From: Bacteroidales bacterium
Lineage (GTDB): Bacteria; Bacteroidota; Bacteroidia; Bacteroidales; ML635J-15
Reading direction: 5' to 3'
Assembly: GCA_031275085.1 (NCBI GenBank)
Contig: JAISPG010000028.1
Span: 62,001-126,000, forward strand
Length of the DNA stretch: 64,000 bases
Below, piece after piece: positions 1-9,173 of the stretch (position 1 is the first letter of the stretch; each line of letters begins with the position of its first letter). A program made the translations under genes and the position numbers. The notes beneath the pieces are model-generated. The model saw only the letters and a program-made list of their open reading frames with translations, was not told the DNA's origin and did not search any database.

Positions 1-1218
1 CAATATTTTCCTATGTTTGAAGAAAAGCTGGATTCATATGATATTCCACTTGAGATAAAATACCTGGCTATTGTAGAATCTGCATTAAATCCAAGAGCAA
101 AATCAAGATCCGGCGCCGCAGGATTATGGCAATTTATGTATCAGACCGCTAAAGGCTATGGAATGGAAATAAACTCCTATGTTGACGAAAGAATGGATCC
201 TGTAAAATCTACTGATGCTGCCTGCCGGTTCCTTAGCAGCCTTTACAACACATATAATGACTGGATACTGGCAATTGCCGCATACAATTGTGGTCCGGGA
301 ACTTTAAACAATGCAATAAGGCGTTCGGGAGGAAAAACAAATTACTGGGAAATTTACCCATATCTGCCACATGAAACACGGAATTATGTTCCAAGATATA
401 TTGCAATTATATATCTTTTCCATTATGCAGAAGAACACGGATTTAAACCCGAATATATTCCTTATTATGATGATGTGGACACAATAATGATCCGTAAAGA
501 GCTACACTTTGCACAATTGGATTCAGTATTAGGGATAAGCGTTGCTCAAACACGGGAATTAAATCCTCAATACAAGTTAGATATTGTCCCTGCTAAAACA
601 AAACATTATCCCTTAAGGATGCGCAGGCAATATATAAGCCAATTTATAGAACTCGAAGATTCAATATATAAATTTCAGGATTCAATATTTTTCAATCCAC
701 GTAAATATAACTACAAACCAAACGAAACATATGTGGATTATGCTCCTATCGCCGCACAACCGGAAGGAACAGTCAGTCTTACATATACTGTAAAATCCGG
801 AGATGTTATAGGGCTTATATCTTCGTGGTACGATGTAAAAAATGCCGATCTCAAAGCATGGAACGGACTCAGCGGAAATAATATAAAAGTCGGACAAACT
901 CTTAAAATATATGTACCGAAAGACAAAGAAGAAAAGTTTAAAAATATTGACAACATGTCTTTTGAACAAAAACAAAAAAGTGTGGGAGTTGATCCGTCAA
1001 CAAATCAACCTAAAGAAGATCCCCTTGATCCAGGTTATGAATACTATACAGTAAAAGCAGGCGACAATCCGTATAATATTGCAAACAGATTTGACGGTAT
1101 ATCTGTTGATGACATATTAAAATTAAACGGAATAACAAATCCTTCAGGATTAAAAATAGGACAAAAGTTAAAAATCAGAAAAAAACAATCCAATGAAAGC
1201 GGAACAGCACTTAAATAA
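1..1218 (+). CDS. mltD: Membrane-bound lytic murein transglycosylase (MltD-like) with C-terminal LysM repeats, 5'-truncated by window edge
   Basis: Frame is open from base 1 (QYFPMFEEKLDSYDIP...). SLT motif ESALNPRAKSRSGAAGLWQF, AAYNCGPG, two LysM-like segments (YTVKSGDVIGLIS..., YTVKAGDNPYNIANRF...). Confidence 0.9.
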   Translation, partial: QYFPMFEEKLDSYDIPLEIKYLAIVESALNPRAKSRSGAAGLWQFMYQTAKGYGMEINSYVDERMDPVKSTDAACRFLSSLYNTYNDWILAIAAYNCGPGTLNNAIRRSGGKTNYWEIYPYLPHETRNYVPRYIAIIYLFHYAEEHGFKPEYIPYYDDVDTIMIRKELHFAQLDSVLGISVAQTRELNPQYKLDIVPAKTKHYPLRMRRQYISQFIELEDSIYKFQDSIFFNPRKYNYKPNETYVDYAPIAAQPEGTVSLTYTVKSGDVIGLISSWYDVKNADLKAWNGLSGNNIKVGQTLKIYVPKDKEEKFKNIDNMSFEQKQKSVGVDPSTNQPKEDPLDPGYEYYTVKAGDNPYNIANRFDGISVDDILKLNGITNPSGLKIGQKLKIRKKQSNESGTALK

Positions 1219-2200
1219 ACCGAATATTGCTGTACTTGGAGGCGGTTATACTTCCGAAAGACAAATAAGTTTAAATTCTGCAAAACAAGTTTTTGACAGT
1301 ATAGATAACAAACGTTTTAATGCTTATTTAATTGATGTCACTACAGAAGGAATGTTCTTCCTAACTGATAATGACAGGATATCAGTAGATCTTAACTCTT
1401 TTTCAATAAACATTGATAATAATATAATTATATTCGATTTTGCATATATAGTTTTGCACGGATCACCGGGAGAAGACGGAAAAATACAAGGCTATTTTGA
1501 CATAATGAATATCCCCTACTCTTCCTGTGGCGTCTTTACATCATCTTTAACATTCAATAAAGTTGCATGTAAAAAGATTTTGGCTGATTCAGGTATAACT
1601 ATGGCAAAATCAACAGTAATACATAAAGAAGAATGTTTTTCCGTTGATGAAATTATTTCTATGGTAGGACTTCCTTGTTTTGTTAAGCCGAATACTTCAG
1701 GGTCAAGCTATGGAATAACAAAAGTATATGAAAAAGAAGAATTCATTGATGCTGTAAATAAAGCAGCCGAAGAAGACTCCACAATTATTGTTGAAGAATT
1801 TATAAAAGGTACTGAAGTATCGTGCGGAATCCTAAAGACTTCAAAAAACATCCATATTTTTCCTGTTACTGAAATATATACAAAAAATGACTATTTCGAC
1901 ACTGAAGCAAAATACACACCCGGGTTTACCGAAGAGATCACTCCTGCCCGCATTACCAAAGAAGAAACCAAACTGGTACAGGAAAACACCTCAATCATAT
2001 ATGATGAACTTGAATGTAAAGGAATAGTAAGAGTTGATTACATTATAAAAAACGGAGTACCTTATTTTCTGGAAATCAATTCGATACCAGGGATGAGTGC
2101 CGAAAGCATTATTCCAAAACAAATACGCTCTGCAGGAAAAACCATAGCAGAAATATTATCAGAGGTAATTGATGATGGATTGTTAAATCCGACAAAGTAA
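1193..2200 (+). CDS. ddl: D-alanine--D-alanine ligase
   Basis: ATP-grasp ligase motifs: VLHGSPGEDGKIQGYFD, FVKPNTSGSSYGITKV, RVDYIIKNGVPYFLEINSIPGM. Overlaps the end of the upstream ORF. Confidence 0.95.
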   Translation: MKAEQHLNKPNIAVLGGGYTSERQISLNSAKQVFDSIDNKRFNAYLIDVTTEGMFFLTDNDRISVDLNSFSINIDNNIIIFDFAYIVLHGSPGEDGKIQGYFDIMNIPYSSCGVFTSSLTFNKVACKKILADSGITMAKSTVIHKEECFSVDEIISMVGLPCFVKPNTSGSSYGITKVYEKEEFIDAVNKAAEEDSTIIVEEFIKGTEVSCGILKTSKNIHIFPVTEIYTKNDYFDTEAKYTPGFTEEITPARITKEETKLVQENTSIIYDELECKGIVRVDYIIKNGVPYFLEINSIPGMSAESIIPKQIRSAGKTIAEILSEVIDDGLLNPTK

Positions 2201-2214
2201 CCATCTTCGATACA

Positions 2215-2829
2215 TTATATCAAAGTACCATCTTTGTAGCGCCGGACAAGTTCTTCAATATCTTTATCTTTTCCTATTGAATCATATTCTTTTTTAAGGT
2301 CGTTACCAAACATTTTTGCAAATCCCTGCCAGAAAAAAGCTTTTACAGAGCCTTTTAATTCGTCAATTATTTCATACGCCGTACTGCCACTTTCGCGATC
2401 AAGTAATTTAACAAGTAATACAGATTGAGATATTGTGAATTTTACCAAACGTGGTTTATACTCATCCATTATTTGCGATTCACGCATCTTTAAATATTTT
2501 TTCCTTTCTTTATCATTTGCAAATTTTGCCAGACTGTCTTCAATCTGACTGTATAATGCCGTTATTTCCAATGCTACTGGATAAACCTTAATGAAATTTC
2601 TTTCAAGTTTTTCATATTGCCGTTGTTGCTTTTTTGTTGCAAATACTTTTCTGGGAAAAACCGTGATCTGCGGATGAAAAATAAGACCGTCGGGGGTATT
2701 CCTTACTAAACTGTCAACATTTAATTCTTTCCTGTAATAAGAAGGTAATTTTTTATTTGACTGCGAATATACATATTCACTTGCCAGAATTAAAAATATC
2801 GCAATTAACATTATAAGGACTTTTCTCAT
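2215..2829 (-). CDS. DUF4294-family secreted protein
   Basis: Signal peptide; PRLVKFTISQSVLLVKLLDRESGSTAYEIIDELKGSVKAFFWQ matches my recollection of the DUF4294 family of Bacteroidota. Confidence 0.75.
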   Translation of the reverse strand: MRKVLIMLIAIFLILASEYVYSQSNKKLPSYYRKELNVDSLVRNTPDGLIFHPQITVFPRKVFATKKQQRQYEKLERNFIKVYPVALEITALYSQIEDSLAKFANDKERKKYLKMRESQIMDEYKPRLVKFTISQSVLLVKLLDRESGSTAYEIIDELKGSVKAFFWQGFAKMFGNDLKKEYDSIGKDKDIEELVRRYKDGTLI

Positions 2830-3003
2830 ATTTTCACTTTTATTATCTTATAACATAATAAACAATTTTTGTACCAATATTATTTCAATTATAAAAATCA
2901 TATCATAATAATCTTAAAAACAACAAATTACAATAAAAATATTTTTATTGATAATTCAAAATCCATAAGGTTTTTTAAATTTGTAATAAAATACAATAAA
3001 GAT

Positions 3004-3741
3004 ATGAATTACTTGAAAGCCTATGGAATATTATTGTTAAACACACTTACAGGATTAGCTATAATGATCCTGAACAGCTTTATTAATATTCCCAATAAAT
3101 ATATTTCAGTTGTTTTAATGTTAAGCTTGTTCGTCATTAGTAACATCATATATGCTTATTGTTTTAAATTAACAGATGATATCAAAAAATACTGGTCATT
3201 AAGAAAATCTTACTTTATACTTCCGGGTATAATAACTGGGCTAATTATAGCCTATCTCCCGATCACATTAGGACTTATAACAGGAAAAACGAATTTTTCT
3301 GCTTTAAGTTTTTATGAAATCACTATTTCTTCATTAATAATAACTTTTCTTATTGTTTCGTGGGAAGAACTATGGTTTCGTGGTATTTTACTAAATTATT
3401 GCAAGAAGTTTATATCATATATAAATATTTCTGTAGCCTCAGGAATATTATTTATGCTTATGCATATTATGAACCCAAATATAAACCTGCTGACTGAAGG
3501 TCCCAGCCTGTTTTTTGCAGGTGCTTTACTTACTATTCTTTATTTATATTATAAAAATATATGGCTACCTATAGGAATACATTTTGGAAATAATTTTTTC
3601 AATTCACTGGTCGATTATCCGTTAAAGGATGATATATGGTTCGGAGAGGAAAAACTTATATCTTCATTCGTTACAGCAATACTATTCATTATATTTGTAA
3701 TCAAAGTATATAAAAAAAATATTAATAATGCCGCAAAATAA
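3004..3741 (+). CDS. CPBP family intramembrane metalloprotease
   Basis: Multi-TM protein with SWEELWFRGILLNY (EExxxR), later HIMNP and HFGNN motifs. ORF opens at 2869 but the probable start is ATG 3004. Confidence 0.8.
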   Translation: MNYLKAYGILLLNTLTGLAIMILNSFINIPNKYISVVLMLSLFVISNIIYAYCFKLTDDIKKYWSLRKSYFILPGIITGLIIAYLPITLGLITGKTNFSALSFYEITISSLIITFLIVSWEELWFRGILLNYCKKFISYINISVASGILFMLMHIMNPNINLLTEGPSLFFAGALLTILYLYYKNIWLPIGIHFGNNFFNSLVDYPLKDDIWFGEEKLISSFVTAILFIIFVIKVYKKNINNAAK

Positions 3742-4303
3742 TTATATAGAAGATAAGACTTTCGACAAAATTGATTTTACAATTGAAGGATTTCCAAAAG
3801 GAGAATATGAATATTGCATTTTTAAAAACTGTAATTTTTCAAATTCTGATCTTTCAAGAGTAAATTTCCTGGAATGTGAATTTATCAATTGTGACCTTAG
3901 TTTAGTAAAAACTAACGATACTGCATTTAGAATAGTAAAATTCAAATCGTCAAAAATATTAGGAGTACATTTTGAAAATTGTAACAAACTAGGTTTTTCT
4001 TTATCATTCGATGACTGCATTTTAAATCATTCCTCTTTTTATCAGTTAAAAATGAAAAAAACAATTTTCACAAATTCTAAACTGGAAGATGTAGACTTTG
4101 CGGAAACAGACCTGAATGGAGTTTGTTTCTTGAAATGTGATATGAAAGGAGCTTCTTTTAATTTCACAAATCTTGAAAATGCAGATCTAAGAACATCATA
4201 CAATTATTCAATTGATCCTGAGACAAATAAGCTAAAAAAAGCAAAATTTTCATTTCCGGAAGTAACAGGACTTTTAGATAAATATGATATTATAATAAAC
4301 TAA
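3728..4303 (+). CDS. Pentapeptide repeat protein
   Basis: Repeated A(D/N)LxX / CxFxx units: CNFSNSDLSRVNFLECEFINCDL, NSKLEDVDFAETDLNGVCFLKCDMKGASFNFTNLENADL. Confidence 0.85.
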   Translation: MPQNNYIEDKTFDKIDFTIEGFPKGEYEYCIFKNCNFSNSDLSRVNFLECEFINCDLSLVKTNDTAFRIVKFKSSKILGVHFENCNKLGFSLSFDDCILNHSSFYQLKMKKTIFTNSKLEDVDFAETDLNGVCFLKCDMKGASFNFTNLENADLRTSYNYSIDPETNKLKKAKFSFPEVTGLLDKYDIIIN

Positions 4304-4369
4304 AAGTTTTTCGACTTCGTCCAGCATCTGCTATAGAATTAATCCGGTCTATAAGCTTGCTACTAAGGA

Positions 4370-4402
4370 TTTGGTACTTTCAACTTATTTAAACTATATT
4401 TG
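4370..4402 (+). promoter_or_regulatory. Bacteroidota-type promoter (TTTG -33, TATATTTG -7) upstream of lnt
   Basis: TTTG at 4370-4373, 21-nt spacer, TATATTTG at 4395-4402, 19 bp before ATG 4422. Confidence 0.5.
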
Positions 4403-4421
4403 TAAATAAATAATTATCTTA

Positions 4422-6044
4422 ATGAAAAACACTACCTTAAATAATTTTATTCTTTCAATTTCCAGTGGGCTTATACTTTGTTTAGGCTGGACCCAACTCG
4501 GATTAGGTTGGACTTCTTTTATTGCTTTTGTTCCCTTGTTAATAATAATGGAAAGACTTATAAAAAGCGAAAAAAAGAATGGAGGAAGCCAATTTTTCGG
4601 ATATACTTATCTTACATTTATTATCTGGAATGCATTGTCTACATGGTGGATATATTATGCAACCCTTCCCGGAGCAATTGCCGCAATTGTTCTTTCTTCA
4701 TTATTCATGGCAATTGTAATGCGTGTAAGTTATTCGTCATTTAAAGCTTTTGGAAGGAGAATAGGATATATTGTTTTTGCAACTAACTGGGTAGCTTTCG
4801 AATATTTATTCATGAACAGCGATATTTCATGGCCATGGCTTGTTCTTGGTAATTCTTTCTCAAACAATATAAGCCTTATACAATGGTATGAATATACCGG
4901 ACATTTCGGAGGATCTGTATGGATAGTAGTAATTAATTTATTCATATATGAAATATTAAGGCAATTAACAGAAAAAAAGGAAAAGAAAAAAATACGGAAT
5001 TATTCAATAGGTCTGGCATGTTTGATTTTTATCCCAATGATATTTTCCGGTATAAGATATTCAACATATTCAGATATAGGAAAAAATGTCGATATTGTAA
5101 TAGTTCAGCCAAATATTGATCCATATAATGATAAGTTCGGTAATTTAACTACAGACGAACAGTTGGATATAATACTCAATACTGCCGGTACTCTTGCAGA
5201 CGAGAATGTGAATTACTTTGTTGCACCCGAGACTGCAATACCAAATGGTATGTGGGAAAATGAAATTGAAACGGAAAGTAGTATAATTTATATAAGGTCA
5301 TTTCTTTCACAGTATTTTCCACATGCAAAATTTATAATAGGAGCTTCTACCAGAAAATTATATTTAGATGGTGAGAACAAATCAATAACTGCCCGAAAAT
5401 TCAAAAGCTCAGAACATTATTATGATATATTTAATACTTCTGTACAAATAGATACATCTCCTGATATATATATATATCATAAAAGTAAACTTGTTCCCGG
5501 AGTTGAAATGATGCCATATCCACAGGTTTTCGGATTCCTTCAGGAAATATTATTTGATCTTGGCGGAATGGTAGGAAGTCACGGGACACAAGAAAAGCGA
5601 AGTGTTTTTCCAAATGAAGAGCTTGGAATTAATGTCGGGGTACCGATTTGTTATGAATCCGCATATGGAGAATTTATGGGCGAATTTGTACAGGAAGGTG
5701 CTAATCTTTTATTTGTCATAACCAATGACGGCTGGTGGGACGATACTCCAGGGTATAAACAACACAGAAGCTTTTCCAGAATACGGGCAGTAGAAACACG
5801 AAAAAGTATAGCCCGTAGTGCAAACACAGGGATAAGCTGTTTTATAAATCAACGCGGAGATATTATCCAGGAACTCGGATGGTGGAAACGGGGAGCCTTA
5901 AGAGATACAATAAAAGCCAACGACATTGAAACATTTTATACAAAATACGGTGACTATATTGCAAGAATGTGTATTGCAATATCACTGGTCGTTATTGCTG
6001 TCCAAATTGTAAATATGGTATTAAGACGGTTGAAGAAAAGTTAA
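4422..6044 (+). CDS. lnt: Apolipoprotein N-acyltransferase
   Basis: Multi-TM N-terminus plus nitrilase-like domain: VAPETAIPNGMW, GVPICYESAYGEF, NDGWWDDTPGYKQHRSFSRIRAVETRKSIARSANTGIS. Confidence 0.93.
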   Translation: MKNTTLNNFILSISSGLILCLGWTQLGLGWTSFIAFVPLLIIMERLIKSEKKNGGSQFFGYTYLTFIIWNALSTWWIYYATLPGAIAAIVLSSLFMAIVMRVSYSSFKAFGRRIGYIVFATNWVAFEYLFMNSDISWPWLVLGNSFSNNISLIQWYEYTGHFGGSVWIVVINLFIYEILRQLTEKKEKKKIRNYSIGLACLIFIPMIFSGIRYSTYSDIGKNVDIVIVQPNIDPYNDKFGNLTTDEQLDIILNTAGTLADENVNYFVAPETAIPNGMWENEIETESSIIYIRSFLSQYFPHAKFIIGASTRKLYLDGENKSITARKFKSSEHYYDIFNTSVQIDTSPDIYIYHKSKLVPGVEMMPYPQVFGFLQEILFDLGGMVGSHGTQEKRSVFPNEELGINVGVPICYESAYGEFMGEFVQEGANLLFVITNDGWWDDTPGYKQHRSFSRIRAVETRKSIARSANTGISCFINQRGDIIQELGWWKRGALRDTIKANDIETFYTKYGDYIARMCIAISLVVIAVQIVNMVLRRLKKS

Positions 6045-6243
6045 CATATGTTTTTTATTTGTCATATGATCGTTGCAGTGCATTAAACTGTAGCTGATAG
6101 AATTAATTATCAAGTTGAAATTAAAATAACAACAATTCTTCATAATATCAATTTTATCGTAATCAAAATATCACATTTTAACTATTTTATGTCAAAAAAA
6201 ATGAATAATATTAATATAAATACTAAATCTGATTAACTGATTT

Positions 6244-7899
6244 TTAAAACTGAAAATAAATAAATGGTTGCATATCCGAACATATAGACTGATATACGAC
6301 AAATACCACTATCACACAAAAAATTGCCTGCAACCAATGCGGAAGGGCAATAAATTTATCGCGCCACTTATCTTTAAAATTATAACTTAACCAATGTGTT
6401 ATAAATCCGAAAAGCATTATTATCCACACTTTATAATATGCTGTAATTACCTGTGGTATTATATGAAAGTCAAAATTATTCCAGATTCTGCTCAACATTG
6501 TTGAAGCCGTGTCGTAATCCGGCGCCCTGAAAAATACTCTGGTAAATGTTATAAATGTGAAAGTCAGTGCTATTTTCCAGATAGTTGCCAAACGTCCGTT
6601 TTTATTTTCCCAGGGGCTAATCTTACGCCAATATTTATAAACAACGATACCTAATCCATTTAAACCACCCCAGATAAGAAAATTCCAGCTTGCCCCGTGC
6701 CATAATCCGCCAAAAAGCATCGTAATCATAAGGTTTGCATTAGTTGTTATGCCTTTTTTTGTTGAAGGAAAAACAATCGAAATCACAAATAATAACAAAG
6801 TCAAAGTTATTATTACTATTGTAAACCACTTATTTGCTGCCAATATCATGAATACTGCCAGAATAAGGATAAGATTTATAAATGTTCCGGCTGTTGCATT
6901 TCTGTTACCTCCAAGCGGAATATATAAATAATCTTTTAACCAGCTGGATAATGAAATATGCCATCTTTTCCAGAATTCTCCACAATTTTTTGCTTTGTAA
7001 GGAGAATTAAAATTCTGACTTAGCCGAAATCCCATTAATAATGCTACACCTATTGCTATATCGGTATAGCCGGAAAAATCGACATATACTTGTAATGAAT
7101 ATGCAAACACTGCCATCATACTTTCAAATCCTGAATACATATCAGGATTTGAAAATATCCTGTCAATAAAATTAACTGCAATATAATCACCTATCATTAT
7201 CTTCTTGATCAAGCCTTTAAGGATCATAAATACAGCCAGTCCAAACTCATATCTTGATAGTTTAAATTTATTGTAAATCTGCGGAATAAATTCAGATGCT
7301 CTAACAATAGGACCTGCAACCAGTTGGGGAAAAAAAGACACAAAAAATCCAAAATCAATAATATTTTTTACAGGTTCAAGTTTCCTCCTGTATATATCAA
7401 GTGAATAAGACATTGTCTGAAACGTGTAGAACGAAATTCCTACAGGAAGAAATATTTTTGCAGTATCAAAATGAGTTCCTGCAAAAAGGTTTGTAAACTC
7501 TGCCAGATAATTATATGCAACAAAGTCAGTACCGAACATTTGATTTATTGCATCTACAAAAAAGAAAGTATATTTGAAATAAGACAGAATAAAAAGATTA
7601 ATGCATATACTTAAGCCCAGCAGCAACTTTCGTGACATACTTGTCTTCGAGGAATATATCCATTTCCCGATATAAAAATCAACAACAGTACTAAAAATCA
7701 ATAAAAGGAAAAAAATTCCGCTTGATTTATAATAAAAAAATAAGCTGACAACAAGAAGATATAATGATCTGGAAATATGTTTGTTGGCAACAAAAGTATA
7801 CCCCATAAGGACAACAGCAAAAAATCCCCAGAAAAAGAATTTTGTAAATATCAGAGGAGACATTTCATTATAAGAAAATATGTTATCCAGAATTTCCAT
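6244..7899 (-). CDS. MBOAT family O-acyltransferase (AlgI/PatA-like)
   Basis: SYSLDIYRR, VDFSGYTDIAIGVALLMGFRLSQNFNSPY, EFWKRWHISLSSWLKDYLYIPLGGNR, catalytic-type FGGLWHGASWNFLIWGGLNG. Confidence 0.92.
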   Translation of the reverse strand: MEILDNIFSYNEMSPLIFTKFFFWGFFAVVLMGYTFVANKHISRSLYLLVVSLFFYYKSSGIFFLLLIFSTVVDFYIGKWIYSSKTSMSRKLLLGLSICINLFILSYFKYTFFFVDAINQMFGTDFVAYNYLAEFTNLFAGTHFDTAKIFLPVGISFYTFQTMSYSLDIYRRKLEPVKNIIDFGFFVSFFPQLVAGPIVRASEFIPQIYNKFKLSRYEFGLAVFMILKGLIKKIMIGDYIAVNFIDRIFSNPDMYSGFESMMAVFAYSLQVYVDFSGYTDIAIGVALLMGFRLSQNFNSPYKAKNCGEFWKRWHISLSSWLKDYLYIPLGGNRNATAGTFINLILILAVFMILAANKWFTIVIITLTLLLFVISIVFPSTKKGITTNANLMITMLFGGLWHGASWNFLIWGGLNGLGIVVYKYWRKISPWENKNGRLATIWKIALTFTFITFTRVFFRAPDYDTASTMLSRIWNNFDFHIIPQVITAYYKVWIIMLFGFITHWLSYNFKDKWRDKFIALPHWLQAIFCVIVVFVVYQSICSDMQPFIYFQF

Positions 7900-7916
7900 T
7901 AAAATATTTAACTATT

Positions 7917-9173
7917 CTATAAGTTCTTTAAATAATTTTCATAATCTTTCATAACAGCTTCAAATAAAAGCCTGGCAACCAAAATATATCCGTCATTTGT
8001 AAAATGTATGCGATCACTTTTTGCCAGATTATCCTTACGCCACATATCAACAGATCCATAACCGCCCATAACATCAAACAAATTCCATATAGATGCTCCA
8101 TATCTCCCACTTAAACCGGACATTGCTTCATATATACTTTCCTGATTTTTATTTTGTTTTCCACCATAAGAATAAAAATCGTTATTAGTTGTAAAAATTA
8201 TTGCACAATCCGGATTTACATTCAAGATTTGATTTATAATGGTATCATAGTTTGCTTCATATATTTCTTTCGAATAATCTTTATCGGCAGCATCATTCAC
8301 TCCTATCGACAAAAATACCAGATCAGGCTTTATAATACTTAAATGTTTTGAAAAAAGTTTAGCTTTTAGATAAGACTTTGTTGAAGCGCCATTAATACCT
8401 ATTCCCGACAGTGTAATTCCGGGAAAAGTATTTTCGAGATATGCTCCGTAAAAACAAAATTCTCCGTTACATGAATCTATTTTCTCAATTATAAGCTTTA
8501 AAGAATCTATTTGAGTAGAAAAATAAAACTCCGTTGCTCCCGCTTCATAATTTAAAAGAACAGTATCAAGGAATTCACTATGACCTACCTTGATATTATA
8601 ACACATATCCTCAACATTATGAAATATTGTTATTTTATTAAATTTATGTTTTTCTATTTCGGCACGTTCATTGAATCTTATTTCTATTTCAGCATAATCA
8701 TCAGTAGTACAAGTCGTTATTCCCGATAGACCTATCTCCTGCCGTATATTCCTATCGGTTATTTTATCTGTTTTCCACATGCCTTTTGTTGAAGATGAAT
8801 AATAATATGGATGATTAGTATTTGCAACACTAAAAGGAAAGACAAAACCAATGGAGCTTTTAATATCAGGACATGCGGTTTCAAATAATTTTCTCAATTC
8901 TAAAGTCCAGACTCCAGCCTGAACATGAGACGCACCTATATGCAAAACCGACAATCCGGAATTTCTTGAAACACACAAACTATCAAGTTTATTAAAAAAA
9001 ACTATAAGATTTTTATTTTCACCAAAATTTTCAAGCTGTGAAGAATCATATCTTATGTATGGGTATATTTTTTCTGACAGAGAAACATTACTATCCTGTG
9101 ATCTTAAATTAAAGATAAAAAAGATATTTATAAAAATAATCAAAAAATATTTAACAACCTCACTCCTTTTCAT
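7917..9173 (-). CDS. SGNH/GDSL-like hydrolase (exported)
   Basis: Block I LHIGASHVQAG, LSIGVNDAADKD, block V SDRIHFTNDGY; hydrophobic N-terminus. Confidence 0.8.
   Translation of the reverse strand: MKRSEVVKYFLIIFINIFFIFNLRSQDSNVSLSEKIYPYIRYDSSQLENFGENKNLIVFFNKLDSLCVSRNSGLSVLHIGASHVQAGVWTLELRKLFETACPDIKSSIGFVFPFSVANTNHPYYYSSSTKGMWKTDKITDRNIRQEIGLSGITTCTTDDYAEIEIRFNERAEIEKHKFNKITIFHNVEDMCYNIKVGHSEFLDTVLLNYEAGATEFYFSTQIDSLKLIIEKIDSCNGEFCFYGAYLENTFPGITLSGIGINGASTKSYLKAKLFSKHLSIIKPDLVFLSIGVNDAADKDYSKEIYEANYDTIINQILNVNPDCAIIFTTNNDFYSYGGKQNKNQESIYEAMSGLSGRYGASIWNLFDVMGGYGSVDMWRKDNLAKSDRIHFTNDGYILVARLLFEAVMKDYENYLKNL

Noticed and set aside
682-975. Small antisense ORFs within known genes (e.g. 682-975, 738-956, 23621-23923, 24086-24325, 26045-26437, 32526-32804)
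   Set aside because: All lie antisense or out of frame to well supported CDSs and have low-complexity, hydrophobic or Cys/Phe-rich compositions.
5458-5482. tatatatatata tract
   Set aside because: Within the lnt coding frame (SPDIYIYHKS); ordinary codon run.
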